DNA of 64,000 nucleotides from Chryseobacterium elymi (GCF_003385495.1 NZ_QNUH01000008.1:1-64000), one strand, 5' to 3'. Positions 36,700 to 45,588 are shown, numbered from the stretch's first letter. The notes: a model not told the origin generated them from the sequence alone. Made by a program: numbers and translations.

Positions 36700-36721
36700 T
36701 TTGTAGAATAAATTCTACAAA
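36700..36721 (-). promoter_or_regulatory. Palindromic operator candidate at the sensor kinase promoter
   Basis: The perfect 10-base arms TTTGTAGAAT and ATTCTACAAA flank a 2-base centre. It lies just upstream of the -33 region, a place for an activator or autoregulator such as the co-encoded LuxR-type protein. Confidence 0.55.
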
Positions 36722-36918
36722 CAACAAGACAAATTCGCAAGATAAATTTTTAAGAAAGTACTGTACAACAAATATCTTTGTTAAAGACAAAAATGCTGGT
36801 TCATGACAAATTCATAGACATTTGGGTGGTGATATAAATAATAATTAACTTATTCTTTTACAAAAACCTCCGTCTGTTTAGCGTATCTAAAATACCAGTT
36901 CTTAAATACCAGAAATTT

Positions 36919-37356
36919 ATGGAGACAATAACAAATAACTTCAAGCAACTTAACATCGGGGTATTAGTCCAACAAAAAGTAAGAGAAACAAACATAGAAA
37001 TCTCTCGAATATGCAATTTTCTAAAATGCACACAGGAAGAGGTAGAAAATATGTACCTCAGCAGGTCCTTAGATTCAGAAATCCTTCTGAGGTGGTCAAA
37101 GCTCTTAAAATATGATTTCTTTAGAGTTTACTCTCAACATTTAATTTTATATTCTCCTTCCAAAGCTTTACATAAAGTAACAGAAAATAAAAAAACAGCA
37201 ATGCCTCAGTTCAGAAAAAATATTTACACAAAAGAAATAATTGACTTCATTATAGAAATGGCTGAAAAGGGAGAGAAAACAAAACAGCAGATAATGGATG
37301 ATTATGACATCCCGAAAGCCACCTTCTATACCTGGATCAAAAAATATAAAAGATAA
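36919..37356 (+). CDS. Helix-turn-helix protein, transposase-A-like
   Basis: 145 residues. The N-terminal half (VQQKVRETNIEISRICNFLK, then EEVENMYLSRSLDSEILLRW) looks like a lambda-repressor-type helix-turn-helix. The C-terminal half (KEIIDFIIEMAEKGEKTKQQ, then MDDYDIPKATFYTWIKKYKR) is a Homeodomain-like/IS3 OrfA-like domain. No DDE partner follows, so it is more probably a regulator than a transposase. It is read divergently from the sensor kinase and is followed after 5 bases by another small HTH gene. This type of pair recurs in Flavobacteriia, but its function is unknown to me. Confidence 0.65.
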   Translation: METITNNFKQLNIGVLVQQKVRETNIEISRICNFLKCTQEEVENMYLSRSLDSEILLRWSKLLKYDFFRVYSQHLILYSPSKALHKVTENKKTAMPQFRKNIYTKEIIDFIIEMAEKGEKTKQQIMDDYDIPKATFYTWIKKYKR

Positions 37357-37361
37357 ACCTT

Positions 37362-37676
37362 ATGCCTAACTATAAGAAACTATATACGGATATTATTAGC
37401 CATAAAAACCCTAAAAAATGGGAAGAGTGCTCATTTATTTTAGCTAAGGAAGAGCTTACAACTCTGGATATTATTAATCTTAATGAGATCATTTTCAATA
37501 ATACAGATAAAGAGATCACGAGATTTAATCAACAACATAAATCATACGATAAAAATGCTATCATCAATATGCTGACCCATCAACAAGTTAATAAATTGAA
37601 TAATACTCAGTTGGCAATTCGCTTTAAATTAAGTAGAAATTCCGTTGCTAAATGGAAAAAAAAATATACACTTTAA
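37362..37676 (+). CDS. Second small helix-turn-helix protein
   Basis: 104 residues. The C-terminal part (NMLTHQQVNKLNNTQLAIRF, then KLSRNSVAKWKKKYTL) is a Homeodomain-like or transposase-type helix-turn-helix, similar in plan to the end of the preceding protein. The N-terminal half is helical and charged with no recognised motif (YKKLYTDIISHKNPKKWEEC). It starts 5 bases after the upstream stop codon, so it belongs to the same operon. A terminator hairpin follows at 37724. Confidence 0.6.
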   Translation: MPNYKKLYTDIISHKNPKKWEECSFILAKEELTTLDIINLNEIIFNNTDKEITRFNQQHKSYDKNAIINMLTHQQVNKLNNTQLAIRFKLSRNSVAKWKKKYTL

Positions 37677-37723
37677 GCTGTACAAAAAACGCATACTAAA
37701 TTGACCAACAATGAAAAATCAAA

Positions 37724-37757
37724 AATAAGTCTGCCATATGTAGCAGACTTATTTTAG
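37724..37757. terminator. Bidirectional terminator between convergent genes
   Basis: The arms AAAATAAGTCTGC and GCAGACTTATTTT enclose an 8-base loop; T-rich on both sides. Confidence 0.85.
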
Positions 37758-37787
37758 TTTTAAATTCTAATTATGATTATGGTTAAA

Positions 37788-38855
37788 TTAATACCTCGTA
37801 AGAATTATCTTATAACCTCTCGTTACATTTCCATTATTGGTAATATTTATTGTTCCTGCCGATGGCATGGTTAGGGTATAGTTTAAAGCACTCGGATTTC
37901 CACCATCCGCACAGCCAACCACATCTGTCCAGGCAGTTGAAATGCTGTATCTGCTGATCTCATTAAAGATAGGTGATTTTGCCGTATTTCCACTCCCTTG
38001 ATTTCCCCCTAATCCATTGATCGAATATAAGCTGCTTGCAGTGCTATTTATTACGTAATATTCTGCAATTGCTACATTACCACAGCCATCTCCAACTATG
38101 ACCACAGCTTTATAAAAACCACCATCAGATAAACCCGTAATCAATTGTCCGGTAGCTCCGCTTGCAAGATTATTAAGAGGAGATGAGAGTACAGCTCCGA
38201 AAGTTTCCGAAGGGGAAGCTTTAACCAACACTCCATTAGAATCCGTGTAAACAGGAGTTACAGCATTAGTTCCTGCTACAATATCCATTGTTCTAACTCT
38301 CGTATGACCAGCTACATCCAATAATTCTGTAGGTGAAGAGGTACCAATTCCCACGTTTCCCGAAGAAGTAATTCTAAGTCGCTCCAAGTATCCCCCACCA
38401 AGAGAATTTCCCATAAAAAAGTCTTCAGCGGTACTGGTACGCATACTTCCAATTCCCCAATTGGCTCCTCCCGATGTGGGTCCACTATTGGTGAAACCTA
38501 GAAGTGAAAAATTTCCGGCAGCCAATGGAGACGTATTTCTCAATGCTAAAATAGACAGATTATTACCACCAGCTGGAGCATCAATTAAAGTATACCTGTT
38601 TAAATCAGCTGCGGTGGTAACTATATGCATCTTAGTGGTAGGAACGGTAATACCTACACCTAAGGATCCGGTATTGGTTACAACCATATCATTAGCCTGT
38701 TGGGTAACTGAAGGGGCTCCCACAGCAGGGTTATCCTTAGCTCCATCAATATGGAATGTACCCTGAGGGTTTGCAGTACTTACGCCAACCTGAGCATTGC
38801 CAAATGATAAGAAACCTGATAATATAAGTACCAGTAATGAAACATTTTTTTTCAT
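37788..38855 (-). CDS. Secreted tail-fibre-like protein
   Basis: 355 residues with a signal peptide (KNVSLLVLILSGFLSFGNAQ). The first part (VGVSTANPQGTFHIDGAKDN) and the later GNVGIGTSSPTELLDVAG are the characteristic head and repeat of Bacteroidota tail-fibre-like proteins. The phrase TGSLGVGITVPTTKMHI is another copy. The C-terminal 120 residues form beta strands with a lone Cys pair (GDGCGNVA; VVGCADGG). There is no enzyme motif. It is probably part of the surface-protein set that includes 9511, 10112 and the trio. Confidence 0.65.
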   Translation of the reverse strand: MKKNVSLLVLILSGFLSFGNAQVGVSTANPQGTFHIDGAKDNPAVGAPSVTQQANDMVVTNTGSLGVGITVPTTKMHIVTTAADLNRYTLIDAPAGGNNLSILALRNTSPLAAGNFSLLGFTNSGPTSGGANWGIGSMRTSTAEDFFMGNSLGGGYLERLRITSSGNVGIGTSSPTELLDVAGHTRVRTMDIVAGTNAVTPVYTDSNGVLVKASPSETFGAVLSSPLNNLASGATGQLITGLSDGGFYKAVVIVGDGCGNVAIAEYYVINSTASSLYSINGLGGNQGSGNTAKSPIFNEISRYSISTAWTDVVGCADGGNPSALNYTLTMPSAGTINITNNGNVTRGYKIILTRY

Positions 38856-39447
38856 AATTTTTTGCTTTTTTTATTATTTTATTGTGTTTAATCATTATCA
38901 TCGCCTATACATTTAAAACTATCTTTTGATTTTACCCTTCAAATGGTTGCTTACTCTGTGACCAGTTCTCTTCTTCTGTTGAGAAGAAGAGCCCAAAGTC
39001 AAGGAAACTAATCAAAATTTTGTGCTTTTAGAAGCGATCTAAAAATTCTATTATCGTAGGGAATCCGAGAATAAAACTCTAAGACAAAGATATTTTATTT
39101 ATGTAACTAGCTGATAGATAACGCGTACGATTTACTCTTACCCGTTGTAGAAGTAATTCTATACTTCTGCTGCTATAATATTCTACTTTAAAAAGTCATT
39201 GACCACCTTAAGGCATAGCTTTTTGCTAAGATTGCCTCATTATAAATATTCTAATTATCTATCTTATCTGTTTTCCATTACTCTTGTAAATATTAAATAT
39301 AGAGCTAGTTTAAAACCAACTCTATACTTAATGCTTGAATATTCCAAAAAAAATAAAACATTATAAATCAATAAAATACCCGTAAAATCCGATTAAGATC
39401 AGCAGCCAAAGAATTCGGGGATACAAAAGGCTAGCCACCATACCTGG
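38856..39447. other. Non-coding stretch with hairpins
   Basis: No gene is seen. A perfect hairpin with 10-base arms (CTCTTCTTCT / AGAAGAAGAG, 38968-38991) lies 113 bases upstream of the secreted protein gene; an imperfect hairpin near 39303-39330 may terminate the desaturase gene. The function of the first is unknown. Confidence 0.4.
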
Positions 39448-40536
39448 TTAATTAACGGCCGCCTCTTTGCCAAATTTTTTCAGTGTTAGAAAATGCGAGT
39501 ACAGTGCCGATAAAAAGCTCTTATTTTCAATGTAAGGCAAGTTGAACTCCATCGCTGTCTTCTTCACAATAACAGAGATCTTCCCATAATGTATGTGGCA
39601 GACTTTAGGAAACAGATGGTGCTCTATCTGCCTGTTCAGTCCGCCAAGGAAAAATGCCGCGAGCTTATTGTGCGTTGCAAAATTCGCTGTTGTACGCATC
39701 TGGTGCTCCGCCCAGGCTTCTTCTATCTGCCCGGTTTCGTTAGGCACAGGGAAATTGGTACCCTCAACAACATGGGCCAGCTGAAATACCAGTCCCATCG
39801 TCAAGCCTTCGGCAATATGTAAGAACAGAAAACCGATCAGAAACTGCCACCAGCTCACATCCAGTACCAATAGTGGCAATATGATAAAAAGGAAGTAATA
39901 AAGCGCTTTATAGAAAAACAAATTGAAATATTCCAGCTTAGGGTGCTTATTCTGATGTGCCCCAATTTTTTTCTGAAAAAACTTTACAAAATCCTTACGG
40001 AACACCCATGACAGGGAAGCTAAGCTGTAAAGCGGAAAGGCATACCAATGCTGGTACCGTTGAATGCGATTCACTTCGTCTTCCTCAGCAATCCGGATCA
40101 ATCCCGGCGCGACTTCAATGTCCTCATCGTGTCCGGGGATATTGGTATAGGTGTGGTGAACCACATTGTGGGTGATACTCCAAACGTATGGATTGGCGCC
40201 GATCAGATTAAAAATAAACCCGAACAGTTTATTCACTTTTTTATTACCGGAAAGTGCACCATGTATAGCATCGTGGCATACATTGAAGCCTACAAAGGCA
40301 CTAAACATACCCAGAACCACTGCAAGTGGCAAGAGCATCCAGGTCGGAAGCAGACCTGAAATAATTACAAGGTAAATTCCAATGAACCCTGTAAGGAAAA
40401 ATACAGTCTTGCCCCACATATGGCCATTGGCATGTTGACTTAATTGATGCTGACTGAAAAATTGATCTACTCTGCTCCTAAGAGTTGCATAAAAATGAGA
40501 ACCAGAAACTGATGAGAATTTTACTTTTTGTGACAT
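39448..40536 (-). CDS. Membrane fatty-acid desaturase (acyl-CoA/acyl-lipid type)
   Basis: 362 residues with the three di-iron histidine boxes: HDAIH (88-92), HNVVHH (123-128) and QIEHH (303-307). Membrane helices flank them (TVFFLTGFIGIYLVIISGLL, MLLPLAVVLGMFSAFVG, ALYYFLFIILPLLVLDVSWW, QFLIGFLFLHIAEGLTMGLV). The QxxHH third box is typical of front-end or delta-5/6/linoleoyl-CoA desaturases. It introduces a double bond in membrane lipid acyl chains using O2 and an electron carrier. There is no fused cytochrome b5. The gene stands alone and probably adjusts membrane fluidity. Confidence 0.88.
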   Translation of the reverse strand: MSQKVKFSSVSGSHFYATLRSRVDQFFSQHQLSQHANGHMWGKTVFFLTGFIGIYLVIISGLLPTWMLLPLAVVLGMFSAFVGFNVCHDAIHGALSGNKKVNKLFGFIFNLIGANPYVWSITHNVVHHTYTNIPGHDEDIEVAPGLIRIAEEDEVNRIQRYQHWYAFPLYSLASLSWVFRKDFVKFFQKKIGAHQNKHPKLEYFNLFFYKALYYFLFIILPLLVLDVSWWQFLIGFLFLHIAEGLTMGLVFQLAHVVEGTNFPVPNETGQIEEAWAEHQMRTTANFATHNKLAAFFLGGLNRQIEHHLFPKVCHIHYGKISVIVKKTAMEFNLPYIENKSFLSALYSHFLTLKKFGKEAAVN

Positions 40537-40870
40537 AAGATATCTTGTTTGATCTACCTAACGCGAACAAACAGATGTGCTAAATCGGGTGTTGGAATGA
40601 GGAGCGTATTAAGCTTTCCGGCACATTACCGGATTATTTACATATATAACGTATTAATTGTTAATTTATTATATTTTAATTAAAGGTACATTTATTTGTC
40701 CATGCCTCATCCATCTGAATGATTTAGAAAGATTTCTAACTTAAATCATTAAAGCCAACACAATAACAATTTAAAATGATTCAGGCTTACTGAGAAAGAC
40801 TCTGCAGAAATGTTGAGTCTTTTGTGTTTTAATAAAACAGATTCTATTATTCGCTAAAGGATATACAAAA
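40537..40870. other. Intergenic stretch before the desaturase
   Basis: A+T-rich and with no gene. It holds the desaturase promoter region; no TAnnTTTG box was seen. Confidence 0.4.
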
Positions 40871-40893
40871 GCCACCGTAATTTATACGGCAGC
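40871..40893 (-). terminator. Terminator of the SH3 protein gene
   Basis: On the reverse strand GCTGCCGTA and TACGGTGGC pair over 9 positions, two of them wobble, with a 5-base loop and TTTTGT after it. Confidence 0.65.
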
Positions 40894-40916
40894 TGATGTA
40901 TTTTTAGTTTTAAACT

Positions 40917-41759
40917 TTATTTAAGCTTATAAGAATTTCCATTCCAGAGATACGTTTTGGAAGAATGTTTTTTCTTTTCTCTGTCTTTATCATCTCTTTC
41001 CATTTCCTCTGTTTTAAAGATAAATGCATTGGGAATTCCGCCTTTATCATTGGGAAATACAAATTCTTCGGAATGGTAGTATACATCGGCATCCCCTACA
41101 TTCATCAGTTGTGGCAGTGTAACCAGCTTTTTGTCTTTAAAAAGAACATACTGGGTATAGCTTGCAATTCCGCAGGCTTCCCCGGAAACCATAGCTTTAA
41201 GGGTGAGTTCCACATTCTGCAGCTTATGTCCGCTTTCAATGGTAAATGTAGCATAGCTTAGCTCCTCTCCTCTTCCGGTGTCAAAATATACTTCATCAAT
41301 CAAAGTATTTCCTTCCATCACTTTTATTCCGGCAATATTCTGTTTTACAATTTGATTATATCCTTTATTTTTCCGGTCTATCGTTTTTGAAAGTCCAAAA
41401 AGAAAATCATAGCCGTTCTTATTGCGGTAACCAACGGAAAGATTACCTCCCCAGACATATCCTTCTGAAACCAAATCTCCTTTCTGATAAGAAACTTTAT
41501 ACCAATTGGCTCCCCTTTCGCCTAATTTAAGTATTGCTTCTTCCTTTTTAAGGATCAGCACCTGCTGGTTGGTTTGCAGAGAATCTGTTACTTCAGCTTT
41601 TACATCCGGTTCTTTTCTTACTCGGGTCCAGTCTGTAAAAATTTTCTGGGGTTTGTTTTCTTCAAAGCTGAAAACTCCGTCAGGATAAACGCCATTTTCT
41701 TCCTGTGCAGAAAAAAACTGCAGGAACAGCAGGCATAAAACCGTCAATAAAGATTTCAT
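40917..41759 (-). CDS. Secreted protein with bacterial SH3-like domain
   Basis: The start at 41759 gives a clean signal peptide (KSLLTVLCLLFLQFFSAQ); an upstream frame to 41804 would overlap prmA. 280 residues. After the signal comes an SH3-like module (TRVRKEPDVKAEVTDSLQTN, then VLILKKEEAILKLGERGANW and YKVSYQKGDLVSEGYVWGG), a pattern that binds peptidoglycan or cell-wall ligands. The rest is beta-rich, with Cys in GEACGIASYTQYV and a charged end (ERDDKDREKKKHSS). It is 17 bases after the prmA stop, so possibly co-transcribed with it; a functional link is not evident. Confidence 0.7.
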   Translation of the reverse strand: MKSLLTVLCLLFLQFFSAQEENGVYPDGVFSFEENKPQKIFTDWTRVRKEPDVKAEVTDSLQTNQQVLILKKEEAILKLGERGANWYKVSYQKGDLVSEGYVWGGNLSVGYRNKNGYDFLFGLSKTIDRKNKGYNQIVKQNIAGIKVMEGNTLIDEVYFDTGRGEELSYATFTIESGHKLQNVELTLKAMVSGEACGIASYTQYVLFKDKKLVTLPQLMNVGDADVYYHSEEFVFPNDKGGIPNAFIFKTEEMERDDKDREKKKHSSKTYLWNGNSYKLK

Positions 41760-41776
41760 ATGACTATTGTGTTTCA

Positions 41777-42604
41777 TTATTTTTCCAGCAAAAGGCTTAC
41801 CCATTCTTCACGCTGAAATTTCTTTTTAAGTTCCAGTCCGCTTTCTTTGCATACTTCCAGGATATCATCCACGTCAAAGAAGCACAATCCGGAAAGCAGC
41901 AGTTTTCCACCTTCATTCATGACAGAAACATAGGTAGGAATATCGGAGATCAGGATATTCCTGTTGATATTGGCCAGAATGATATCAAAATTTTCCTTTC
42001 CTAAATTGTCTGCGGTTCCCAGTTCAATATCAAGTTCAACCCCGTTTCTGGCAGCATTTTCTTTTGAATTCTCTACAGACCATTCGTCTATATCAATCGC
42101 TTTTGTATCCCCTGCACCTATCTGCTTTGCATAAATTGCCAAAACCGAGGTTCCACATCCCATATCAAGCACTTTTTTGCCATTGAAATCAATATCCATC
42201 ATCTGCTGAATCATCAGGTGCGTTGTAGGATGATGCCCTGTTCCGAAAGACATTTTTGGCTGAATGATGATTTCATGCATTCCCGGGACAGATTCGTGGA
42301 ATTCTGCCCTGATCAGCACTTTATCATCAATATTGATCGGCGAAAAATTCTTTTCCCATTCTTCATTCCAATTGATATTAGGCATTTCTTCGAAAGAATA
42401 AGCGATCTGTACATTTTCATTTTCAAAAAGCGGAAGTGCTTTAAGATCTTCTTCTTTAAACTGTTCTTTCTGGATATATCCTAAAATTCCGTCGATTTCT
42501 TCCGTAAAGCTGTCAAAACCTATTTCGATAAGCTCCGCCATTAATATCTCGTTCCATGGCTGCAATGGAGAAATCCTGAAATTGAATTCTAAATAATTTT
42601 GCAT
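41777..42604 (-). CDS. prmA: Ribosomal protein L11 methyltransferase PrmA
   Basis: 275 residues. The N-terminal substrate-binding part is followed by a class I methyltransferase domain with GTGHHPTTHLM, VLDMGCGTSVLAIYAKQIGA (motif I), AIDIDEWSVENSKENAARNG (motif II) and FDIILANINRNIL (motif IV, the N-P/I-N catalytic loop type). It trimethylates the N-terminus and Lys residues of ribosomal protein L11. Length and motif order agree with the family (Escherichia coli PrmA has 293). A -7 box TATTTTTG stands 19 bases before the start. Confidence 0.9.
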   Translation of the reverse strand: MQNYLEFNFRISPLQPWNEILMAELIEIGFDSFTEEIDGILGYIQKEQFKEEDLKALPLFENENVQIAYSFEEMPNINWNEEWEKNFSPINIDDKVLIRAEFHESVPGMHEIIIQPKMSFGTGHHPTTHLMIQQMMDIDFNGKKVLDMGCGTSVLAIYAKQIGAGDTKAIDIDEWSVENSKENAARNGVELDIELGTADNLGKENFDIILANINRNILISDIPTYVSVMNEGGKLLLSGLCFFDVDDILEVCKESGLELKKKFQREEWVSLLLEK

Positions 42605-42623
42605 GTGAGTGAATAATTTAGTG

Positions 42624-42631
42624 CAAAAATA
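42624..42631 (-). promoter_or_regulatory. Promoter -7 box TATTTTTG of prmA
   Basis: It matches TAnnTTTG; the start codon lies 19 bases downstream. Confidence 0.55.
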
Positions 42632-42769
42632 AGGATGTTATTATTGTTAAAAAAATTGAAGTGCCATGAGTCTTGTATATTTTGAGAATAATGTCTTTGT
42701 TTTATGGTAAAGGCTAGTGAGAGTTTTTTTATTTTGGCTAAAGCCGGATAAGATTGTGTAAAAAGAGAA

Positions 42770-42787
42770 AGCGGGCTAAAGCCCGCT
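42770..42787 (-). terminator. Terminator of the SDR gene
   Basis: A perfect GC-rich hairpin (AGCGGGC / GCCCGCT), followed on the reverse strand by TTCTCTTTTT. Confidence 0.8.
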
Positions 42788-42860
42788 CTATTGAATATTT
42801 TATACATAAGTTAGTTCCTGGGACATCACACAAACCCAAATTCCGAAACTCATAGCCAAT

Positions 42861-43574
42861 CTATGGATTTGTAGAAAAAATAGAACCGTTAGCAATCAAT
42901 GCTCTTCTGTTCATCTTTAGAATATCTCTTACCCATTCTGCAAAGTCTTCCGGCTGAAGTACTTTATCAGGATTTCCGTCTGTTAGTCCCCCTTGAATAC
43001 TCATATCGGAAGCAATAGTGCTGGGCGTCAAGGTGATCACACGGATGTTTTGTTTTCTCCATTCTGCCATCATCGACTGCGACAGAGATACTACCGCCGC
43101 TTTGGAAGCTGCATACGCTGACATATTCGGACCGCCTTTTAAACCTGCCGTAGAAGCAACGTTGACGATATCTCCTTCACCGTTAGCCTTTAAGAAAGGA
43201 TAAACCGCTTTAGCCGCATAATATACTCCGAATAGGTTGGTCCGGATTACCTGTTCCCAGGTTTCGGAAGGCATATCTTCAATGCTTCCAAAATCTCCGA
43301 CTCCGGCATTATTAATCAGAATATCTACGCTTCCCAATTGTTTTGCAAGAGACTCAATACCTGTTTTCACTTCGGATTCATTATCAATACTGAAAACAGC
43401 ATAGGCCGAGTTTACACCAAGCGCTTTAATCTCTTCAGCTGTACTTTTAAGATTTTCTGCATTTCTACCGGTAACAGCAACATTTACTCCTTCACTGGCC
43501 AAAGCTAAGGCAACCGCTCTTCCCAATCCTCTTCCACCACCTGTTACGATGGCATTTTTTCCGCTTATATTCAT
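42861..43574 (-). CDS. Short-chain dehydrogenase/reductase (FabG-like)
   Basis: 237 residues. The cofactor motif is TGGGRGLGRA (residues 11-20), with NNAG in LINNAGVGDFG, catalytic Ser in NVASTAG, and Y-x-x-x-K in AYAASKAAV. SDR enzymes of this size reduce 3-oxo groups or oxidise alcohols with NAD(P)H. The sequence is nearest to 3-ketoacyl-(ACP) reductases, but such calls by eye do not fix the substrate. It has its own -7 box and terminator, so it is monocistronic. Confidence 0.85.
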   Translation of the reverse strand: MNISGKNAIVTGGGRGLGRAVALALASEGVNVAVTGRNAENLKSTAEEIKALGVNSAYAVFSIDNESEVKTGIESLAKQLGSVDILINNAGVGDFGSIEDMPSETWEQVIRTNLFGVYYAAKAVYPFLKANGEGDIVNVASTAGLKGGPNMSAYAASKAAVVSLSQSMMAEWRKQNIRVITLTPSTIASDMSIQGGLTDGNPDKVLQPEDFAEWVRDILKMNRRALIANGSIFSTNP

Positions 43575-43594
43575 AATATTATTGTTTCGTCAGA

Positions 43595-43602
43595 CAAATT
43601 TA
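43595..43602 (-). promoter_or_regulatory. Promoter -7 box TAAATTTG of the SDR gene
   Basis: It matches TAnnTTTG, 20 bases before the start codon. Confidence 0.5.
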
Positions 43603-43788
43603 CGAAAGAACATTTTTAAAAGGCCGATAGAATCTGGATTTAATCGAATTTTAATAGTAACCTGTAGTTTTTACCATAAAAGGACAGAAGGTTTTTAACA
43701 CTTAAGTTATTTTAAAGTTCAATGCTTTAAGAATAAAAGCTCACTTAAGTTCTAAGAAACCAGAGATCTTTATCAACAAAAAATTCAT

Positions 43789-43852
43789 CGGATCAAAATT
43801 CCCCTCCCATGGAGGGGTGGCGAAAATTCAAAGAATTTTTGACGGGGTGGTT
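43789..43852 (+). repeat. Dispersed intergenic repeat, copy 1
   Basis: It starts CGGATCAAAATTCCCCTCC and ends TTTGACGGGGTGGTT, and it includes a CCCCTCC/GGAGGGG hairpin. The reverse complement of a copy is at 59689-59757. Both are outside genes. Confidence 0.75.
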
Positions 43853-43943
43853 CACGCCATAATCATTACAAATTACCTCCAAATAAACAAAACCGGCTTA
43901 ATCATAAACCGGTTTCTGTTGAAAGTATAGTAAAAAATGAAAA

Positions 43944-45533
43944 CTATGGGATAAGAACCGGGTTTTGTACCTCGAATTCTTCAGAAGCGGTAAATTGATT
44001 TCCGTACATATCTGCAGCTCTCACTTCAAGTTTGTGTTTTCCTAGCCCAAGCTTCTTAGGAAAACCCGCAGTCCAGATATGTTTTGACATTTCGGGGTTG
44101 GAAGGTCTTCTTCCCGGGAATAAATTCTGCGTAGAATCCCACTTGAATACGGAAAGGGCAAAATTAGGATCTACTGCTTCATCGTAGATCATCTCTTCCC
44201 AGGCTCCGTTGTCTATCCTGTATTCTACTTTGTCCTTTTTGCTTCCCATAAAGAAGTTGGCAAGGATCTTTGCAGAGGTTTTTGACGGATAAGGAATCAC
44301 TTTCGGAACATAGAGTTTGATCTGATAGTCTTCTGGCTTCCCTGCTGTTTTATATTTGACTTTATATTGGTTATCATTAAAGCTGATGAAAGAATATCCT
44401 TTCGCCGTTCCGTCCCTCATCGTGGAAGTAGGAAGTCCCGCATCATCCGGTGTTCCGGAATACCAGTCCCCGCAGGTAGTACCCACATTGTATTCATGAA
44501 GATCTTTTGTCCCGTTCCAGCCTGCTTCCTTGGTATAGAAGATCTGTTGCTGAATATGGGTATGAGCTGATAAAAGGAGGACGTTTTCAAAAGGGTACAG
44601 AAAATCAAATAATTTCTGGCGGTCTGCGTTTCTGAAATTATCTTCGTTGTTATGCTCCAATGGAATATGGAAAGAGATCACAATTAACTTGTTTTTATCA
44701 ACCAGTTTAAGATCGTTTTCAATAAATTTCAGCTGGTCCTCACGGAATCCGCCCCAATAGCCTTTTCCGTCTCTCGGATCGGGATACAGAATATCATCTA
44801 AAATGATAAAGTGTACGTTTCCGTAATTGAAAGAATAATTAGCCGGGCCAAAATTATTTTCAAAAGTTTCATCTGAAAACTGGTCTTCTTTGGCATCGTA
44901 ATTCATATCATGATTTCCCATTACATTGTACCATGGAAGACCAATCTCCTTCATCACATCCGCGTAAGGTTTCTGAAGGCTTAAATTGTCGCCCACAAGA
45001 TCTCCAAGACTGATTCCCAATACTGCATTTTTTTTGGTATTTTTCACTTCATTTACAATTCCTCTTTTAAAGTAATCCAGCTCTTTTTCTGTATAAGGCT
45101 GTGGATCTCCGAAAACAAGAATATCAAAGTTTTTGCTTTCCTCTTTTTTATAAAGAGGGAAATTCAGCTCTTTCGGAAGATCTCCTGTTGGTGCTGTTCC
45201 TTTGTATTTAAAATCAGCCGGTGAGCCTTTTGGCTTGTGATGGTAATAAAACTGCGGCAGATTATTGCTGTTCAGAGCCGTTTGATATCCTGAAGGCTTG
45301 ATCACAAAGATGGTTTGATTTTCCTGAACAGGTAAGCTGTACCTACCGTTTTTATCAGTGAGCACAACCTGAACTCCATTAGAAACAGCAACGCCTTCAA
45401 TCCCTTTTTCACGGTTTTCTTTCTTTTGATTTCTGCTGCTATCTTCAAACACGTATCCTGAAACAGAATCCTGGGAGAACACCATTACTGAAATCAGCAC
45501 ACATGGCATTAAAAATTTTATATTAATACTCAT
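43944..45533 (-). CDS. Calcineurin-like phosphoesterase with N- and C-terminal beta domains
   Basis: 529 residues with a signal peptide (FLMPCVLISVMVFSQ). A transthyretin-like N-terminal module (GVQVVLTDKNGRYSLPV) is followed by the metallophosphoesterase core. The metal motifs are in order: VFGDPQPY, GISLGDLVGD, VMGNHDMNY, ISFHIPLEH and SAHTHIQQQ. The C-terminal 130 residues are a beta-rich Bacteroidota-specific module (NGAWEEMIYDEAVDP, LGKHKLEVRAADMYGN). Exported and directly downstream of SusC and SusD, it probably cleaves a phosphoester or phosphodiester imported by that pair. A heptanucleotide repeat abuts its start codon. Confidence 0.88.
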   Translation of the reverse strand: MSINIKFLMPCVLISVMVFSQDSVSGYVFEDSSRNQKKENREKGIEGVAVSNGVQVVLTDKNGRYSLPVQENQTIFVIKPSGYQTALNSNNLPQFYYHHKPKGSPADFKYKGTAPTGDLPKELNFPLYKKEESKNFDILVFGDPQPYTEKELDYFKRGIVNEVKNTKKNAVLGISLGDLVGDNLSLQKPYADVMKEIGLPWYNVMGNHDMNYDAKEDQFSDETFENNFGPANYSFNYGNVHFIILDDILYPDPRDGKGYWGGFREDQLKFIENDLKLVDKNKLIVISFHIPLEHNNEDNFRNADRQKLFDFLYPFENVLLLSAHTHIQQQIFYTKEAGWNGTKDLHEYNVGTTCGDWYSGTPDDAGLPTSTMRDGTAKGYSFISFNDNQYKVKYKTAGKPEDYQIKLYVPKVIPYPSKTSAKILANFFMGSKKDKVEYRIDNGAWEEMIYDEAVDPNFALSVFKWDSTQNLFPGRRPSNPEMSKHIWTAGFPKKLGLGKHKLEVRAADMYGNQFTASEEFEVQNPVLIP

Positions 45534-45588
45534 TTCTTTATTCTTTATTCTTTATTCTTTATTCTTTATTCTTTATTCTTTATTCTTA
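45534..45588. repeat. Heptanucleotide tandem repeat (TTCTTTA)7
   Basis: Seven perfect copies from 45534 to 45582, with a further partial copy, stand immediately before the phosphoesterase start codon and fill most of the 61-base gap to the SusD stop. On the coding strand the unit reads TAAAGAA, so it also supplies the A-rich ribosome-binding region. Slippage would alter leader length. Confidence 0.9.

Noticed and set aside
36919..37676. Complete insertion sequence
   Set aside because: No DDE transposase and no terminal inverted repeats were found around the two HTH genes.
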